From positions 1 through 13,224 of the forward strand of contig JAEDGN010000056.1 in the NCBI GenBank assembly GCA_016297495.1: 13,224 bases of DNA, read 5' to 3'. Each line of letters starts with the position of its first letter. Positions within the stretch are counted from its first letter, which is position 1. Positions 1 to 7,162 of the stretch are shown here, piece after piece. Source of the DNA: Coprococcus sp. GTDB lineage: Bacteria > Bacillota > Clostridia > Lachnospirales > Lachnospiraceae. The translations under genes and the position numbers were made by a program. The notes beneath the pieces were generated by a model. It was given only the letters and a program-made list of their open reading frames with translations, had not been told where the DNA came from and searched no databases.

Positions 1-299
1 CCTATTACCACTCCATCGCTGATGCAGCAACTGCAGACGAATTCTTCCAGCAGTGCTTACATACACCTCAGGTAGAGACCCTTCCGGATCAGTGGTGTGC
101 ACAGATCTGGTGCCGTATCGTCCGCAAGTACAAAGTTCTCTTTGTAGCTGACAAGGCTCAGGAACAGCTGATCAGAGATCTCAAGGTTGAATATTTCGAG
201 ACTCTGGACGAAGCTTATGCAAGAGCACGTGAACTTAAAGGACCTGATGCAACACTGACATGTATCCCTAATGGTGTTTCAGTCGTTGTAGCAGAATAA
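1..299 (+). CDS. larA: Lactate racemase (LarA family), C-terminal part
   Basis: This is the last 98 codons of a gene that begins before the window; the reading frame starts at base 3 and ends at TAA 297-299. LarA enzymes interconvert D- and L-lactate in the cytoplasm using a nickel pincer cofactor (NPN) attached to a lysine. That lysine and the N-terminal catalytic domain lie outside the window. What is visible fits the C-terminal LarA domain: a segment reading YKVLFVADKAQEQLIRDLKV, then a helix containing LDEAYARARELKG and a final strand with DATLTCIPNGVSVVV, typical of the end of LarA proteins. The neighbouring lactate permease 171 bases downstream strongly supports the call. Another member of the LarA superfamily acting on a different hydroxy acid remains possible, since substrate residues are not visible. 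Confidence 0.8.
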   Translation, partial: YYHSIADAATADEFFQQCLHTPQVETLPDQWCAQIWCRIVRKYKVLFVADKAQEQLIRDLKVEYFETLDEAYARARELKGPDATLTCIPNGVSVVVAE

Positions 300-436
300 T
301 CATTGAATTTAATTACGATTTCTCTATCATTGGATATCATATAGTTTTGTTGAACCCGGCAAAGTTACACAAACGATAATCACTCTGCTGTCAGGATGCC
401 CAGTCCTGACAGACAGTGTGTCTGAAATTCAATGAT
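299..436. repeat. Nested inverted repeats between larA and lctP
   Basis: Outer arms: ATCATTGAATTT at 299-310 and its exact reverse complement AAATTCAATGAT at 425-436, 12 bp. Inside them is a second hairpin: TGTCAGGA 389-396 and TCCTGACA 404-411 around the 7-base loop TGCCCAG. It is extended by C388-G412 and by CACT 381-384 with AGTG 415-418 across a small internal loop. A near direct copy of the outer arm, ATCATTGGAT, occurs at 326-335. No T-run follows the inner hairpin directly, so it is not a convincing terminator. An operator, an RNA-processing hairpin or a 5'-stabilising hairpin for lctP mRNA are all possible. Confidence 0.7.
350..380 (+). promoter_or_regulatory. Possible promoter for lctP
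   Basis: TTGAAC at 350-355 and GATAAT at 375-380 are separated by 19 bases, longer than the optimal 17. If used, transcription would begin close to 387, so the hairpin at 381-418 would sit at or near the 5' end of the lctP transcript. This is a weak call; lctP could equally be read from the larA promoter upstream of the window. Confidence 0.3.
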
Positions 437-470
437 ACTGTAAATAAAATTTTTTAAGGAGGTATACGTT

Positions 471-2165
471 ATGTATGCGATAATTGCTTTCATTCCTATC
501 ATTCTTACAGTTGTATTGATGGTTGCATTCAACTGGCCTGCTAAGAGGGCACTGCCGTTAGCCTGGGTTCTGGCCTTCATCATCGGTGTTGCTGTATGGA
601 AGATGCCGGTTATGGCTGCTGTTAAACAGACAGCTATCGGTTTCCTGGAGGCATTCGCCGTTCTGGTTATCATCTTCGGCGCTATCCTGATCATGAACAC
701 ATTGTCAAGTTCAGGTGCCATGGCCGCCATCAATGGTATGTTTACAGGTATCTCCCCTGATGCCCGTGTTCAGGCCATCATCATCGGTTTCATCTTCGGC
801 GCATTCATCGAAGGTGCTGCTGGTTTCGGTACACCTGCTGCTCTTGCAGCTCCTCTGATGATCAGTGTAGGCTTCCCGCCTCTTGCAGCTGCCGCAGTTG
901 CTCTGATCTACAACTCCGTACCTGTATGTTATGGTGCCGTTGGTACACCGACTAACTCCGCATTCGCAGTTGTTGGTGAATCTGTTACAGCCCTTGGCGC
1001 AGACGCAGAAGTTTTCAAGTCAGACCTGACATTCTTCTCCGCTCTGAACATGGCTGTTGGTGCATTCTTCATCGTTACCATCGGTATCATCGTTCTGGTT
1101 ACCATGTTTGGTAAAGATGCTGAGCACAAGAAGATCGGCAAAGCATTCGAGATTCTTCCATTTATCGTATTTGTATGTGTAGTATTCGATGTTATCTACC
1201 TGCTGATCGCTAAATTCATCGGTCCTGAGCTTGTATCTCTGGTTGCAGCGGTTATCACATTGTTCGTGGTTCTGTTCACATCCAAGAGTGGTTTCCTGAT
1301 GCCGAAGAATGTATGGACCTTCGACAAGAAAGAAAACTGGGACAAGAGCTGGCTCAGTACTACAGAAGTTCCAGAGCCAAAGCAGTCCGATATGCCGCTT
1401 GTCAAGGCTTGGATTCCTTACTTTATCATCGGTATCGTTCTGGTTGTAACCCGTGTATGGTCTACATTGGATCCAACCAGCTGGGCAGGTGCCATGAAGT
1501 CCTTCAAGCTTGTTATTCCTGGTCCTGATGGTCCATTCTGGAGCTGGGCAGTTCTCTGGAATCCTGGTATCATCTTCATTATTGTAGCTTTGATTACTAT
1601 TCCTCTGCATGGTATGAACGGTGATGCAGTTAAGACTGCATGGAAGAATTCCTTCAATCAGGTTAAGGGTGCTGCTATCGCATTGTTATTCGGTGTTGCT
1701 ATGGTTTACATTTTCCGTAACTCCGCTAACCCTGACATCACAGTTAGCTATATGATCGACGGTGCAGAAAAGGGTCTTGGTTCCATGTTGACAATGATGG
1801 CTGATGGTCTTGGTTCCATCTTCAGAGGCTTCTACATTATCATTGCTCCTCTGATCGGTGTACTCGGTTCCTTCATGTCAGGTTCCAATACAGTTTCCAA
1901 CACATTGTTCTCAGGTCTTCAGTTTGAGACAGCTACATTGGTAGGCCTTCCACAGGTTATCATCGTTGCTCTGCAGAACAATGGTGGTGCTATCGGTAAC
2001 ATGGTATGTGTAAACAACGTAGTATCCGCATGTGCTACAACTGGTACAATGGGTAACGAAGGTAAGATCATTCGTACAAACTTCGTTCCATGTATCATCT
2101 TCTGTGTAGTTGTTATCGTTGTTTCCTACATCGTTATGGCTACCGGAGCTGTATCCGTTCTGTAA
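471..2165 (+). CDS. lctP: L-lactate permease, LctP family
   Basis: 564-residue integral membrane protein of the lactate permease family (LctP/LldP), which takes up lactate with protons across the cytoplasmic membrane. The protein is hydrophobic throughout, with many membrane segments. Family signatures are EGAAGFGTPAA at residues 114-124, the GSFMSGSNTVSNTLF stretch near residue 470, and the QNNGGAIGNMVCVNNVVSA stretch followed by MGNEGKIIRTN near the C-terminus. Length matches the family (about 530-570). The start is fixed by AAGGAGG at 456-462, eight bases before ATG 471. It follows larA in the same direction, which suggests a lactate uptake and racemisation unit. Codon use is strongly biased (mainly GGT, GCT, GTT and CGT), which I take as a hint of high expression. 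Glycolate could be a secondary substrate, as in some family members. Confidence 0.93.
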   Translation: MYAIIAFIPIILTVVLMVAFNWPAKRALPLAWVLAFIIGVAVWKMPVMAAVKQTAIGFLEAFAVLVIIFGAILIMNTLSSSGAMAAINGMFTGISPDARVQAIIIGFIFGAFIEGAAGFGTPAALAAPLMISVGFPPLAAAAVALIYNSVPVCYGAVGTPTNSAFAVVGESVTALGADAEVFKSDLTFFSALNMAVGAFFIVTIGIIVLVTMFGKDAEHKKIGKAFEILPFIVFVCVVFDVIYLLIAKFIGPELVSLVAAVITLFVVLFTSKSGFLMPKNVWTFDKKENWDKSWLSTTEVPEPKQSDMPLVKAWIPYFIIGIVLVVTRVWSTLDPTSWAGAMKSFKLVIPGPDGPFWSWAVLWNPGIIFIIVALITIPLHGMNGDAVKTAWKNSFNQVKGAAIALLFGVAMVYIFRNSANPDITVSYMIDGAEKGLGSMLTMMADGLGSIFRGFYIIIAPLIGVLGSFMSGSNTVSNTLFSGLQFETATLVGLPQVIIVALQNNGGAIGNMVCVNNVVSACATTGTMGNEGKIIRTNFVPCIIFCVVVIVVSYIVMATGAVSVL

Positions 2166-2202
2166 TTTAAATGATTTAAATATGTATAAATCATAATTAA
2201 AA

Positions 2203-2233
2203 AGGGGAGGGAATGATATTCATTTCCTCCCTT
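2203..2233. terminator. Hairpin terminator after lctP
   Basis: GGGAGGGAATG at 2205-2215 pairs with CATTTCCTCCC at 2221-2231 (one G-T pair) around a 5-base loop ATATT, and A2203-T2233 plus a G-T pair can extend it. The plus-strand tail is only TTCATGTTT. On the minus strand the hairpin is followed by a clean run, CCTTTTTAATT. It may therefore act in both directions: for lctP, and to stop minus-strand readthrough from nudC. Confidence 0.65.
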
Positions 2234-2234
2234 C

Positions 2235-2564
2235 ATGTTTAAAAACTATTTTGAAACGGGGTTGATTACCATGATTATCATTGCTTATATTCTTATCGCG
2301 CTGGCTTCCCTTGCTATGGTTTACTTCGGTCATGCCCAGGGTACCTATCAGTTCTATATGTCCGTATTCAGTGCCGCCATCATCTGGTATTGCATTTATC
2401 TGGATTATAAGAACAGACGATCCAAAAAGGAGGCCGAACAAAAAAAATCAACCGGTAACCAGAAGAATTCAAAGATAGCTTCTTCAAAGTCTAAAAAAGC
2501 CAGTTCTCCAAATATTGGTAAAATTGCCCGTCAATCTACAAAAGACAAAGATTTAAAGAAATAA
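2235..2564 (+). CDS. Small lysine-rich membrane protein
   Basis: Unrecognised protein of 109 residues from ATG 2235, or 97 residues from the in-frame ATG at 2271. It has two hydrophobic stretches, about residues 10-31 and 40-56 in the longer form, then a strongly basic, low-complexity tail from about residue 57 (DYKNRRSKKEAEQKK and several KK/SK pairs to the end). The likely topology is two membrane segments with the basic tail in the cytoplasm (positive-inside rule). The 2235 start lies in the tail of the hairpin following lctP and has no properly spaced ribosome binding site. The 2271 start has only a GGGG at 2258-2261, so the start is uncertain. It is separated from lctP by 69 bases and a terminator-like hairpin, so co-expression is doubtful. 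Function unknown. Confidence 0.55.
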   Translation: MFKNYFETGLITMIIIAYILIALASLAMVYFGHAQGTYQFYMSVFSAAIIWYCIYLDYKNRRSKKEAEQKKSTGNQKNSKIASSKSKKASSPNIGKIARQSTKDKDLKK

Positions 2565-2584
2565 TATTAATTTCAAAATAATAT

Positions 2585-2646
2585 GAACATGACGATACCC
2601 GGAAAACATGCTCATCGCAAATCGTATTCCAGATATCGTCATGTTC
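2585..2646. terminator. Long inverted repeat between convergent genes
   Basis: GAACATGACGATA at 2585-2597 and its exact reverse complement TATCGTCATGTTC at 2634-2646 form a 13-bp stem. It is extended outward by ATA/TAT after a single unpaired T2584, and inward by GGAA 2601-2604 with TTCC 2627-2630. It sits between the convergent small membrane protein gene and nudC, and its right arm touches the nudC stop codon. On the minus strand it is followed by the T-rich ATATTATTTTG. It is probably a terminator for nudC, possibly bidirectional, though the loop is long and the stem is not GC-rich. Confidence 0.5.
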
Positions 2647-3473
2647 TATATTCTGCCCTCTTTAAAAGCCATAATCATCTCATTGGTCAGACTGCAGTCT
2701 TCATATCTGACGGGAAGTTCTTCTCTCTCAAACCACTCTGCCATGGCCAGTTCCTGACTGTCAAGCGTAATATCCTCTCCTCCATCCAACTCTGCATAAA
2801 AGCCAAATAACAATGTGTCTGTAAAAGACCATGGCTGGCTTTTATAATAACGAAGGTTTTTCACCTTTAATCCAACCTCCTCCATCACCTCCCTCTTCAC
2901 AGTTTCTTCTATCGTCTCTCCAATTTCGGCAAATCCTGCCAACAAGGCATATTTCTTATATTCTCTGTCCGCATATTTTGACAAAAGAAGTTTATTGCCA
3001 TGGGTCACAGCTATGATAACCGCAGGAGAAATCTTCGGATATTCCATTTGCCCACACTCTGGACAATAGAGCATTCTTTCTTTACCCGAATATTCCAATT
3101 CATTGCCGCACTTTCCGCAGAACCTTCGACTTTGATACCAGGAAGAAAGCTGCATTCCGGTCACCCCGGCAAAAGCCAGGTGTTTTGGCAGTGCACTTCT
3201 CATACTCTGAATATTCTCAAAATTGTATGTACCGAGTAAAGCTTCATCTATCTCTTCTGTCCAGAAAAACCGACTATTATCTATAGAAAAAAGATAAATC
3301 ACATGCGTGCACACAGTCGGATCCACTTCTTCATACTTTGGAAAAACAATCTCTCCCCCATTATGTTTTATCAAAATCTCTCTCTTCCTGTAAATAAGCA
3401 GATAATCCCCTTTACGAATATCGGATACATGAAAAGCATTACTAAATTTATGCGGCGCTATATCCTGGATCAT
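2646..3473 (-). CDS. nudC: NADH pyrophosphatase, NudC-like Nudix hydrolase
   Basis: 275-residue protein of the NudC family, cytoplasmic enzymes that cleave NAD(H) to NMN(H) and AMP and, in characterised members, remove NAD caps from RNA 5' ends. Visible in order: an N-terminal domain (1-110), a four-cysteine zinc ribbon (C119, C122, C137, C140), and a complete Nudix box at residues 180-202 (G180, E186, R194, E195, E198, E199, G201). It is followed by SQPWSF at 212-217, the NudC-specific motif normally written SQPWPFP. Length fits the family. I place the start at ATG 3473-3471 because GGAG at 3485-3482 lies eight bases upstream; a GTG three codons earlier would overlap that site. It has its own promoter (3509-3537) and is divergent from the xanthine permease. 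Confidence 0.9.
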   Translation of the reverse strand: MIQDIAPHKFSNAFHVSDIRKGDYLLIYRKREILIKHNGGEIVFPKYEEVDPTVCTHVIYLFSIDNSRFFWTEEIDEALLGTYNFENIQSMRSALPKHLAFAGVTGMQLSSWYQSRRFCGKCGNELEYSGKERMLYCPECGQMEYPKISPAVIIAVTHGNKLLLSKYADREYKKYALLAGFAEIGETIEETVKREVMEEVGLKVKNLRYYKSQPWSFTDTLLFGFYAELDGGEDITLDSQELAMAEWFEREELPVRYEDCSLTNEMIMAFKEGRI

Positions 3474-3508
3474 ATGAACCACTCCATCCTGTTCTTATTT
3501 CTATCATT

Positions 3509-3537
3509 ATCTTACGGCAGATCACATAATCCGTCAA
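3509..3537 (-). promoter_or_regulatory. Promoter of nudC
   Basis: On the minus strand, TTGACG (3537-3532) and TAAGAT (3514-3509) are separated by 17 bases. Predicted transcription start is near 3502, giving a leader of about 29 bases before ATG 3473. Confidence 0.65.
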
Positions 3538-3620
3538 GCAATCATTATTTTAGCATGATGTGCCAACTACAAAACAGGCATAATAAACCTAAATTTTTTT
3601 GTATTATATACAAAAAATGT

Positions 3621-3649
3621 TTGACATTTTTATATCTATCATTTATTAT
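3621..3649 (+). promoter_or_regulatory. Promoter of the xanthine permease gene
   Basis: TTGACA at 3621-3626 and TATTAT at 3644-3649 are separated by exactly 17 bases in an AT-rich setting. This is a near-consensus vegetative promoter; the predicted start is near 3656, only a few bases before the leader hairpin at 3660. Confidence 0.75.
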
Positions 3650-3659
3650 TATATTAAGC

Positions 3660-3713
3660 AAGGATGCAAAAGAGCAGTTACTTTTGCATCCTTTCGTACT
3701 TTTATAAAAGGAG
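3660..3713 (+). promoter_or_regulatory. Structured leader of the xanthine permease mRNA
   Basis: AAGGATGCAAAAG at 3660-3672 pairs perfectly (13 bp) with CTTTTGCATCCTT at 3681-3693 around an 8-base loop, followed by TTTCGTACTTTT. The second arm also contains TCCTTT (3689-3694), which can instead pair with AAAGGA at 3707-3712, part of the ribosome binding site. The leader therefore offers two exclusive folds, one leaving the Shine-Dalgarno site free and one covering it. The first is much stronger. It could be a 5'-stabilising hairpin, an attenuator or a translational switch. I found no purine riboswitch aptamer, and the leader of about 65 bases is too short to hold one. Confidence 0.55.
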
Positions 3714-3722
3714 ATGAAGTGT

Positions 3723-5123
3723 ATGAACAAGAACAAAGAAAATCCAGCCTACACCAGTCCATATGTCTTCGAAGGCCGAATCCCTCTCAGTCAGGCAATT
3801 CCTCTTGGTCTTCAGCATGTAATGGCCATGTTTGTAGGTAATCTGACACCTCTGATCGTCATCATGGGTGTATGCGGCATCGTCGGTGATGACTTTATGG
3901 CACTGCGCGTCACACTGCTCCAGAATGCCATGATCGTAGCAGGTATCGTCACATTGATCCAGCTGTATGCCATCGGACCTATGGGCGGTAAGGTTCCGAT
4001 TATCATGGGAACCAGCTCCGGTTTCATCGGTGTATTCAAGAGTGTGGCCGGAAGTCTGGGAGGCGGTGTTTATGCCTACGGTGCCATTATGGGTGCCTCG
4101 CTGATCGGCGGTCTTTTTGAAGGTGTTCTCGGCTTCTGTCTGAAACCGCTGAGAAGATTCTTCCCGCCAGTTGTCACAGGATCAGTTGTTATGGCCATCG
4201 GTCTTTCACTTATCAGCGTCGGCATCAACTATTTTGGCGGAGGCAATACCAATGCTGACTTTGGATCTATTCCAAACCTGTTTCTGGCATTTCTGGTACT
4301 GATCGTCATTGTTGTTGCCAAGCATTTCTGCAAAGGCATGGCAAGCTCTTCCTGTATTCTGATTGGTATCATCGTCGGCTATATTGCGGCAACTATCATG
4401 GGCTTCGTATTGCCAACCACAGGTATCAACGCCGATGGCGCAGAATATACATATTCCTGGGTTGTTCAGTGGAATAAGATTGCAGACGCCTCCTGGTTTG
4501 CCGTACCAAAGGTCATGCCTGTAAAAATGGTCTTTGATATGACGGCTATCCTGCCGATCCTCATTATGTTCATCGTTACAGCTGTTGAGACTGTAGGAGA
4601 CATATCCGGTGTTATGGAAGGCGGACTTGGACGTGAAGCAACAGATACAGAATTATCCGGCGGTATCGTATGTGACGGTCTCGGTTCCTCCATCGCTGCT
4701 GCATTCGGTGTTCTCCCAAACACTTCCTTCAGCCAGAATGTAGGTCTCGTATCCATGACAAAAATTGTCAACCGTTTTGCACTGAGCATGGGCGCCATCT
4801 TCCTGATTCTCTGCGGTCTCTGTCCGAAGCTGGCAGCCATCGTTAATATTATGCCACAGAGCGTTCTGGGCGGCGCTGCTGTTATGATGTTTGCATCCAT
4901 CGTTGTCAGCGGTATATCTCTGATTACAAAAAACGGTGTCAGCACACGAACAACCACCATCGTGTCCATCGCCCTCGGTGTGGGCTATGGTATTGGCAGC
5001 ACATCTGATGTACTGAGCTACCTGCCAAACTTCGTATCCCTGATCTTCGGCGGATCCGGTATCGTGCCAACAGCTATCGTAGCCATCATACTGAACATTC
5101 TTCTTCCAGAAGAAAAGCAATAA
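3723..5123 (+). CDS. pbuX: Xanthine/urate permease, NCS2 family
   Basis: 466-residue membrane transporter of the nucleobase:cation symporter-2 (NAT/NCS2) family, importing a purine base with a cation. The protein is hydrophobic almost throughout. Motifs: VETVGDISG with E289, and the NAT signature QNVGLVSMTK starting at Q338, preceded by PNTSFS. The FSQN form of this motif is typical of xanthine and urate carriers rather than uracil carriers, hence the substrate call; guanine or uric acid cannot be excluded. Start: AAGGAG at 3708-3713 lies nine bases before ATG 3723, while the upstream ATG at 3714 directly abuts that site and is unlikely. It has its own promoter and a structured leader, and ends before a nested hairpin. 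It is divergent from nudC and convergent with the RelA/SpoT-like gene. Confidence 0.88.
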   Translation: MNKNKENPAYTSPYVFEGRIPLSQAIPLGLQHVMAMFVGNLTPLIVIMGVCGIVGDDFMALRVTLLQNAMIVAGIVTLIQLYAIGPMGGKVPIIMGTSSGFIGVFKSVAGSLGGGVYAYGAIMGASLIGGLFEGVLGFCLKPLRRFFPPVVTGSVVMAIGLSLISVGINYFGGGNTNADFGSIPNLFLAFLVLIVIVVAKHFCKGMASSSCILIGIIVGYIAATIMGFVLPTTGINADGAEYTYSWVVQWNKIADASWFAVPKVMPVKMVFDMTAILPILIMFIVTAVETVGDISGVMEGGLGREATDTELSGGIVCDGLGSSIAAAFGVLPNTSFSQNVGLVSMTKIVNRFALSMGAIFLILCGLCPKLAAIVNIMPQSVLGGAAVMMFASIVVSGISLITKNGVSTRTTTIVSIALGVGYGIGSTSDVLSYLPNFVSLIFGGSGIVPTAIVAIILNILLPEEKQ

Positions 5124-5127
5124 TATT

Positions 5128-5212
5128 AGAAGCCCGAAATAATTAAAGCTCAGCCTCAAGTACTTCTCAATATGAATATACATAAGGGCTGAGCTTTCTT
5201 AATCGGGCTTTT
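5128..5212. terminator. Nested bidirectional terminator
   Basis: Inner stem AAAGCTCAGCC at 5145-5155 with GGCTGAGCTTT at 5187-5197 (11 bp), enclosed by an outer stem AAGCCCGA 5130-5137 with TCGGGCTT 5203-5210 (8 bp, extendable by one G-T and one A-T pair). The plus tail is TTTTCAAATATTTATT. The inner stem on the minus strand is followed by TTTAATTATTT. It lies between two convergent genes and can serve both. Confidence 0.8.
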
Positions 5213-5219
5213 CAAATAT

Positions 5220-7073
5220 TTATTCTTCAATCATTTCCGAACGCATTTCCTGCAGCAGTTTATGATAGAAAGCCTGACCGCCTTTAACAATATCATAGCG
5301 TCTTCCTTCATGTTTCATCTGCTGACGGCCATAACTGCAATTCTCCACATCACTCTGCACATAAGAGTTCCTCGCTGCCACGATGTCTTTTGTCGGTTCA
5401 CCGACAGCAGACCCGAATACATGAACAGCCGGGGCTGATACCTCCATACCAAGAGGTTCCAGAAGCTGACGGCCGATATCCAGACTACAGGTATAGATAT
5501 GTGTATATCTTCCAGCCATACGGGTAAAATCATAGACTCTGAAATTTTCCAGCCATGTCTCATCCAGCCATCCGTTCTCTCCCTCTTCCGACATGATCAA
5601 ACAAACCGGCATCGTTCTCCGTCTGCTCATAATCAGATCCTGAATCTTTTTAATCTGATAGTCACGGATGATTCTTCTTGAAGTTGAGAGATAGCGCACA
5701 TCAAACAGGCCAATTCTGTCCGCAATATTGGAGTAAAACTTCGGACAGCTGAAATATCGGTTCAGATAGCCTCTCCGCTCTTCTGAAACCGCGTAAGAAT
5801 TGCGCACATCCAGCATCTGACGTCCATCATCTGAAGGATAACATTCTGCCTCCATCAGCCATACCTGACCAGGTGCCTCCATATCTATATGCATACTCTC
5901 CATCTTCCAGTGATCCCGAGATGGCTCATATATGACTGAAACCCGGTACCCCAGCATATTCTTTTCAAATATCTCCGGCTCTTCCGGCAATTCACCATCA
6001 AGACGGCCATATTTATCATAAATCCATGAATAAGTCAATCTGGCTGCTTCCACGCAGGCAGCATGCTTCGTATATTTATAAGTACTCAGATTCACAAGCG
6101 CATGGAAGACCGTCACCTTGCGCAGTGGTTCCAACCGTCCAAAGGACATCTCTTCACCCATCTGTTCATTGCCATCATCGAAAACGTCTCTGTCGTGAAA
6201 TATTTTCTCAAGCCTTTCGTCATGAATCACTGCCTGATTCACCAATGCAGCAATTGTATTCACATTGATCGGTACGCGCCTGGGCTGCTTCAGCAATTCA
6301 TCCACCAACACCTGGCGGCTTGTTTTAAAAAGCCTCTTGCCCAGATTATTCTCAGAGTGATCCTCATTCAGCAGTTCCTCAAGTTCCGGATACATGGGCC
6401 TTTCTTCCATCTTCAGCCGATAATGGGCTTTCATCATACCAGCCCAGTTTCTTTCCTTATAAAGGTCATGACCCAGATTCTCAAAAAGTGTAACCAGAGA
6501 CTTGTCACATAATTCGAGCGTCGCAAGGATACTGTTAAAATATCTGGCAAAGCTGTTCTTGCCGCTCCACAATTCGCCGCCCTTATATTTCATATCATGC
6601 TCAATCTCATGCCATCCTTCAAAAAAGACTGTTTTCAGCTGTATCTCGAAGGTATCATCAATACACATTCCCCACGTCTCTTCTGATACCTGCTTCTTCA
6701 GATAATCCGGCAGCCTGAAAACACCATTGATCTTCACAGGTTTAAACTCAACCTCATTCTTCTCTGATTCAGACCAGTCTACCAGAGAAAACATCTGTTC
6801 CAGCATCTTCCTGCAAATACGCAGATCATCTTCAAAATAAACATCAATTCGAAGGCCGATCAAATCCTGAATCTTCTTCCCTTCATTATAAGACTTGACC
6901 TGGTATTTTCTTGCCAGAGATTCCGCTGTCTTGATCCGCGAAAAAATCCGGTAATACAAGCCGCTCTGCTTCAATCTCTCTTCTACAAGATGTTTTAATT
7001 CTACCTCAACAATGGCAGGCACCTTGACTCTGGATTCGATTTCTTCTTTTGTAAAAGTAACTTTCTCCACCAT
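5220..7073 (-). CDS. RelA/SpoT-domain protein with long unassigned C-terminus
   Basis: 617-residue protein. Residues about 25-170 resemble the RelA/SpoT synthetase fold: RIKTAESLARK at 46-56 gives R46, K48 and K56, matching the ATP-binding Arg/Lys residues of Rel. D70 in IQDLIGLR (68-75) and E143 in FEIQLKT fit the metal ligands, and EHDMKYK at 158-164 fits the conserved EHxxxYK. The usual GYxSLH motif carrying the GTP-stacking Tyr is absent; NGVFRLP (116-122) stands in its place. No HD hydrolase, TGS or ACT domain is seen. Residues 171-617 are predicted soluble and unassigned, with a distinctive YDFTRMAGRYTHIYTC at 514-529. Start chosen at ATG 7073: GGAG at 7084-7081 is seven bases upstream; 28 extra upstream codons are open but atypical. 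(p)ppGpp synthesis is possible but another nucleotidyl or pyrophosphoryl target is equally open. Confidence 0.75.
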   Translation of the reverse strand: MVEKVTFTKEEIESRVKVPAIVEVELKHLVEERLKQSGLYYRIFSRIKTAESLARKYQVKSYNEGKKIQDLIGLRIDVYFEDDLRICRKMLEQMFSLVDWSESEKNEVEFKPVKINGVFRLPDYLKKQVSEETWGMCIDDTFEIQLKTVFFEGWHEIEHDMKYKGGELWSGKNSFARYFNSILATLELCDKSLVTLFENLGHDLYKERNWAGMMKAHYRLKMEERPMYPELEELLNEDHSENNLGKRLFKTSRQVLVDELLKQPRRVPINVNTIAALVNQAVIHDERLEKIFHDRDVFDDGNEQMGEEMSFGRLEPLRKVTVFHALVNLSTYKYTKHAACVEAARLTYSWIYDKYGRLDGELPEEPEIFEKNMLGYRVSVIYEPSRDHWKMESMHIDMEAPGQVWLMEAECYPSDDGRQMLDVRNSYAVSEERRGYLNRYFSCPKFYSNIADRIGLFDVRYLSTSRRIIRDYQIKKIQDLIMSRRRTMPVCLIMSEEGENGWLDETWLENFRVYDFTRMAGRYTHIYTCSLDIGRQLLEPLGMEVSAPAVHVFGSAVGEPTKDIVAARNSYVQSDVENCSYGRQQMKHEGRRYDIVKGGQAFYHKLLQEMRSEMIEE

Positions 7074-7162
7074 TTTATGGCTCCATCCTCCCATTCTTCC
7101 TGTTGTCCAACGCGTATGAACCATCATTACAAAAAAGCAATCGTTCATACACACCATCTTAT

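Noticed and set aside
1020..1610. Long open frame on the minus strand inside lctP
   Set aside because: It overlaps a clearly conserved transporter gene over its full length, has no ribosome binding site or recognisable domain, and its composition is that of an antisense shadow.
3664..3717. 17-codon upstream frame in the xanthine permease leader, ending just before the real start
   Set aside because: Its ATG directly abuts the only AAGG, and it lies within about eight bases of the predicted transcript start and inside a 13-bp hairpin, so efficient translation is unlikely.
3540..3722. Purine riboswitch ahead of the xanthine permease
   Set aside because: The conserved loop and junction motifs of the purine aptamer are not seen, and the predicted transcript start leaves only about 65 bases of leader.
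4653..5183. 176-codon minus-strand frame antisense to the xanthine permease
   Set aside because: It crosses the nested terminator and opposes a conserved transporter; the His/Asp/Asn-rich composition is an artefact of reading the antisense strand.
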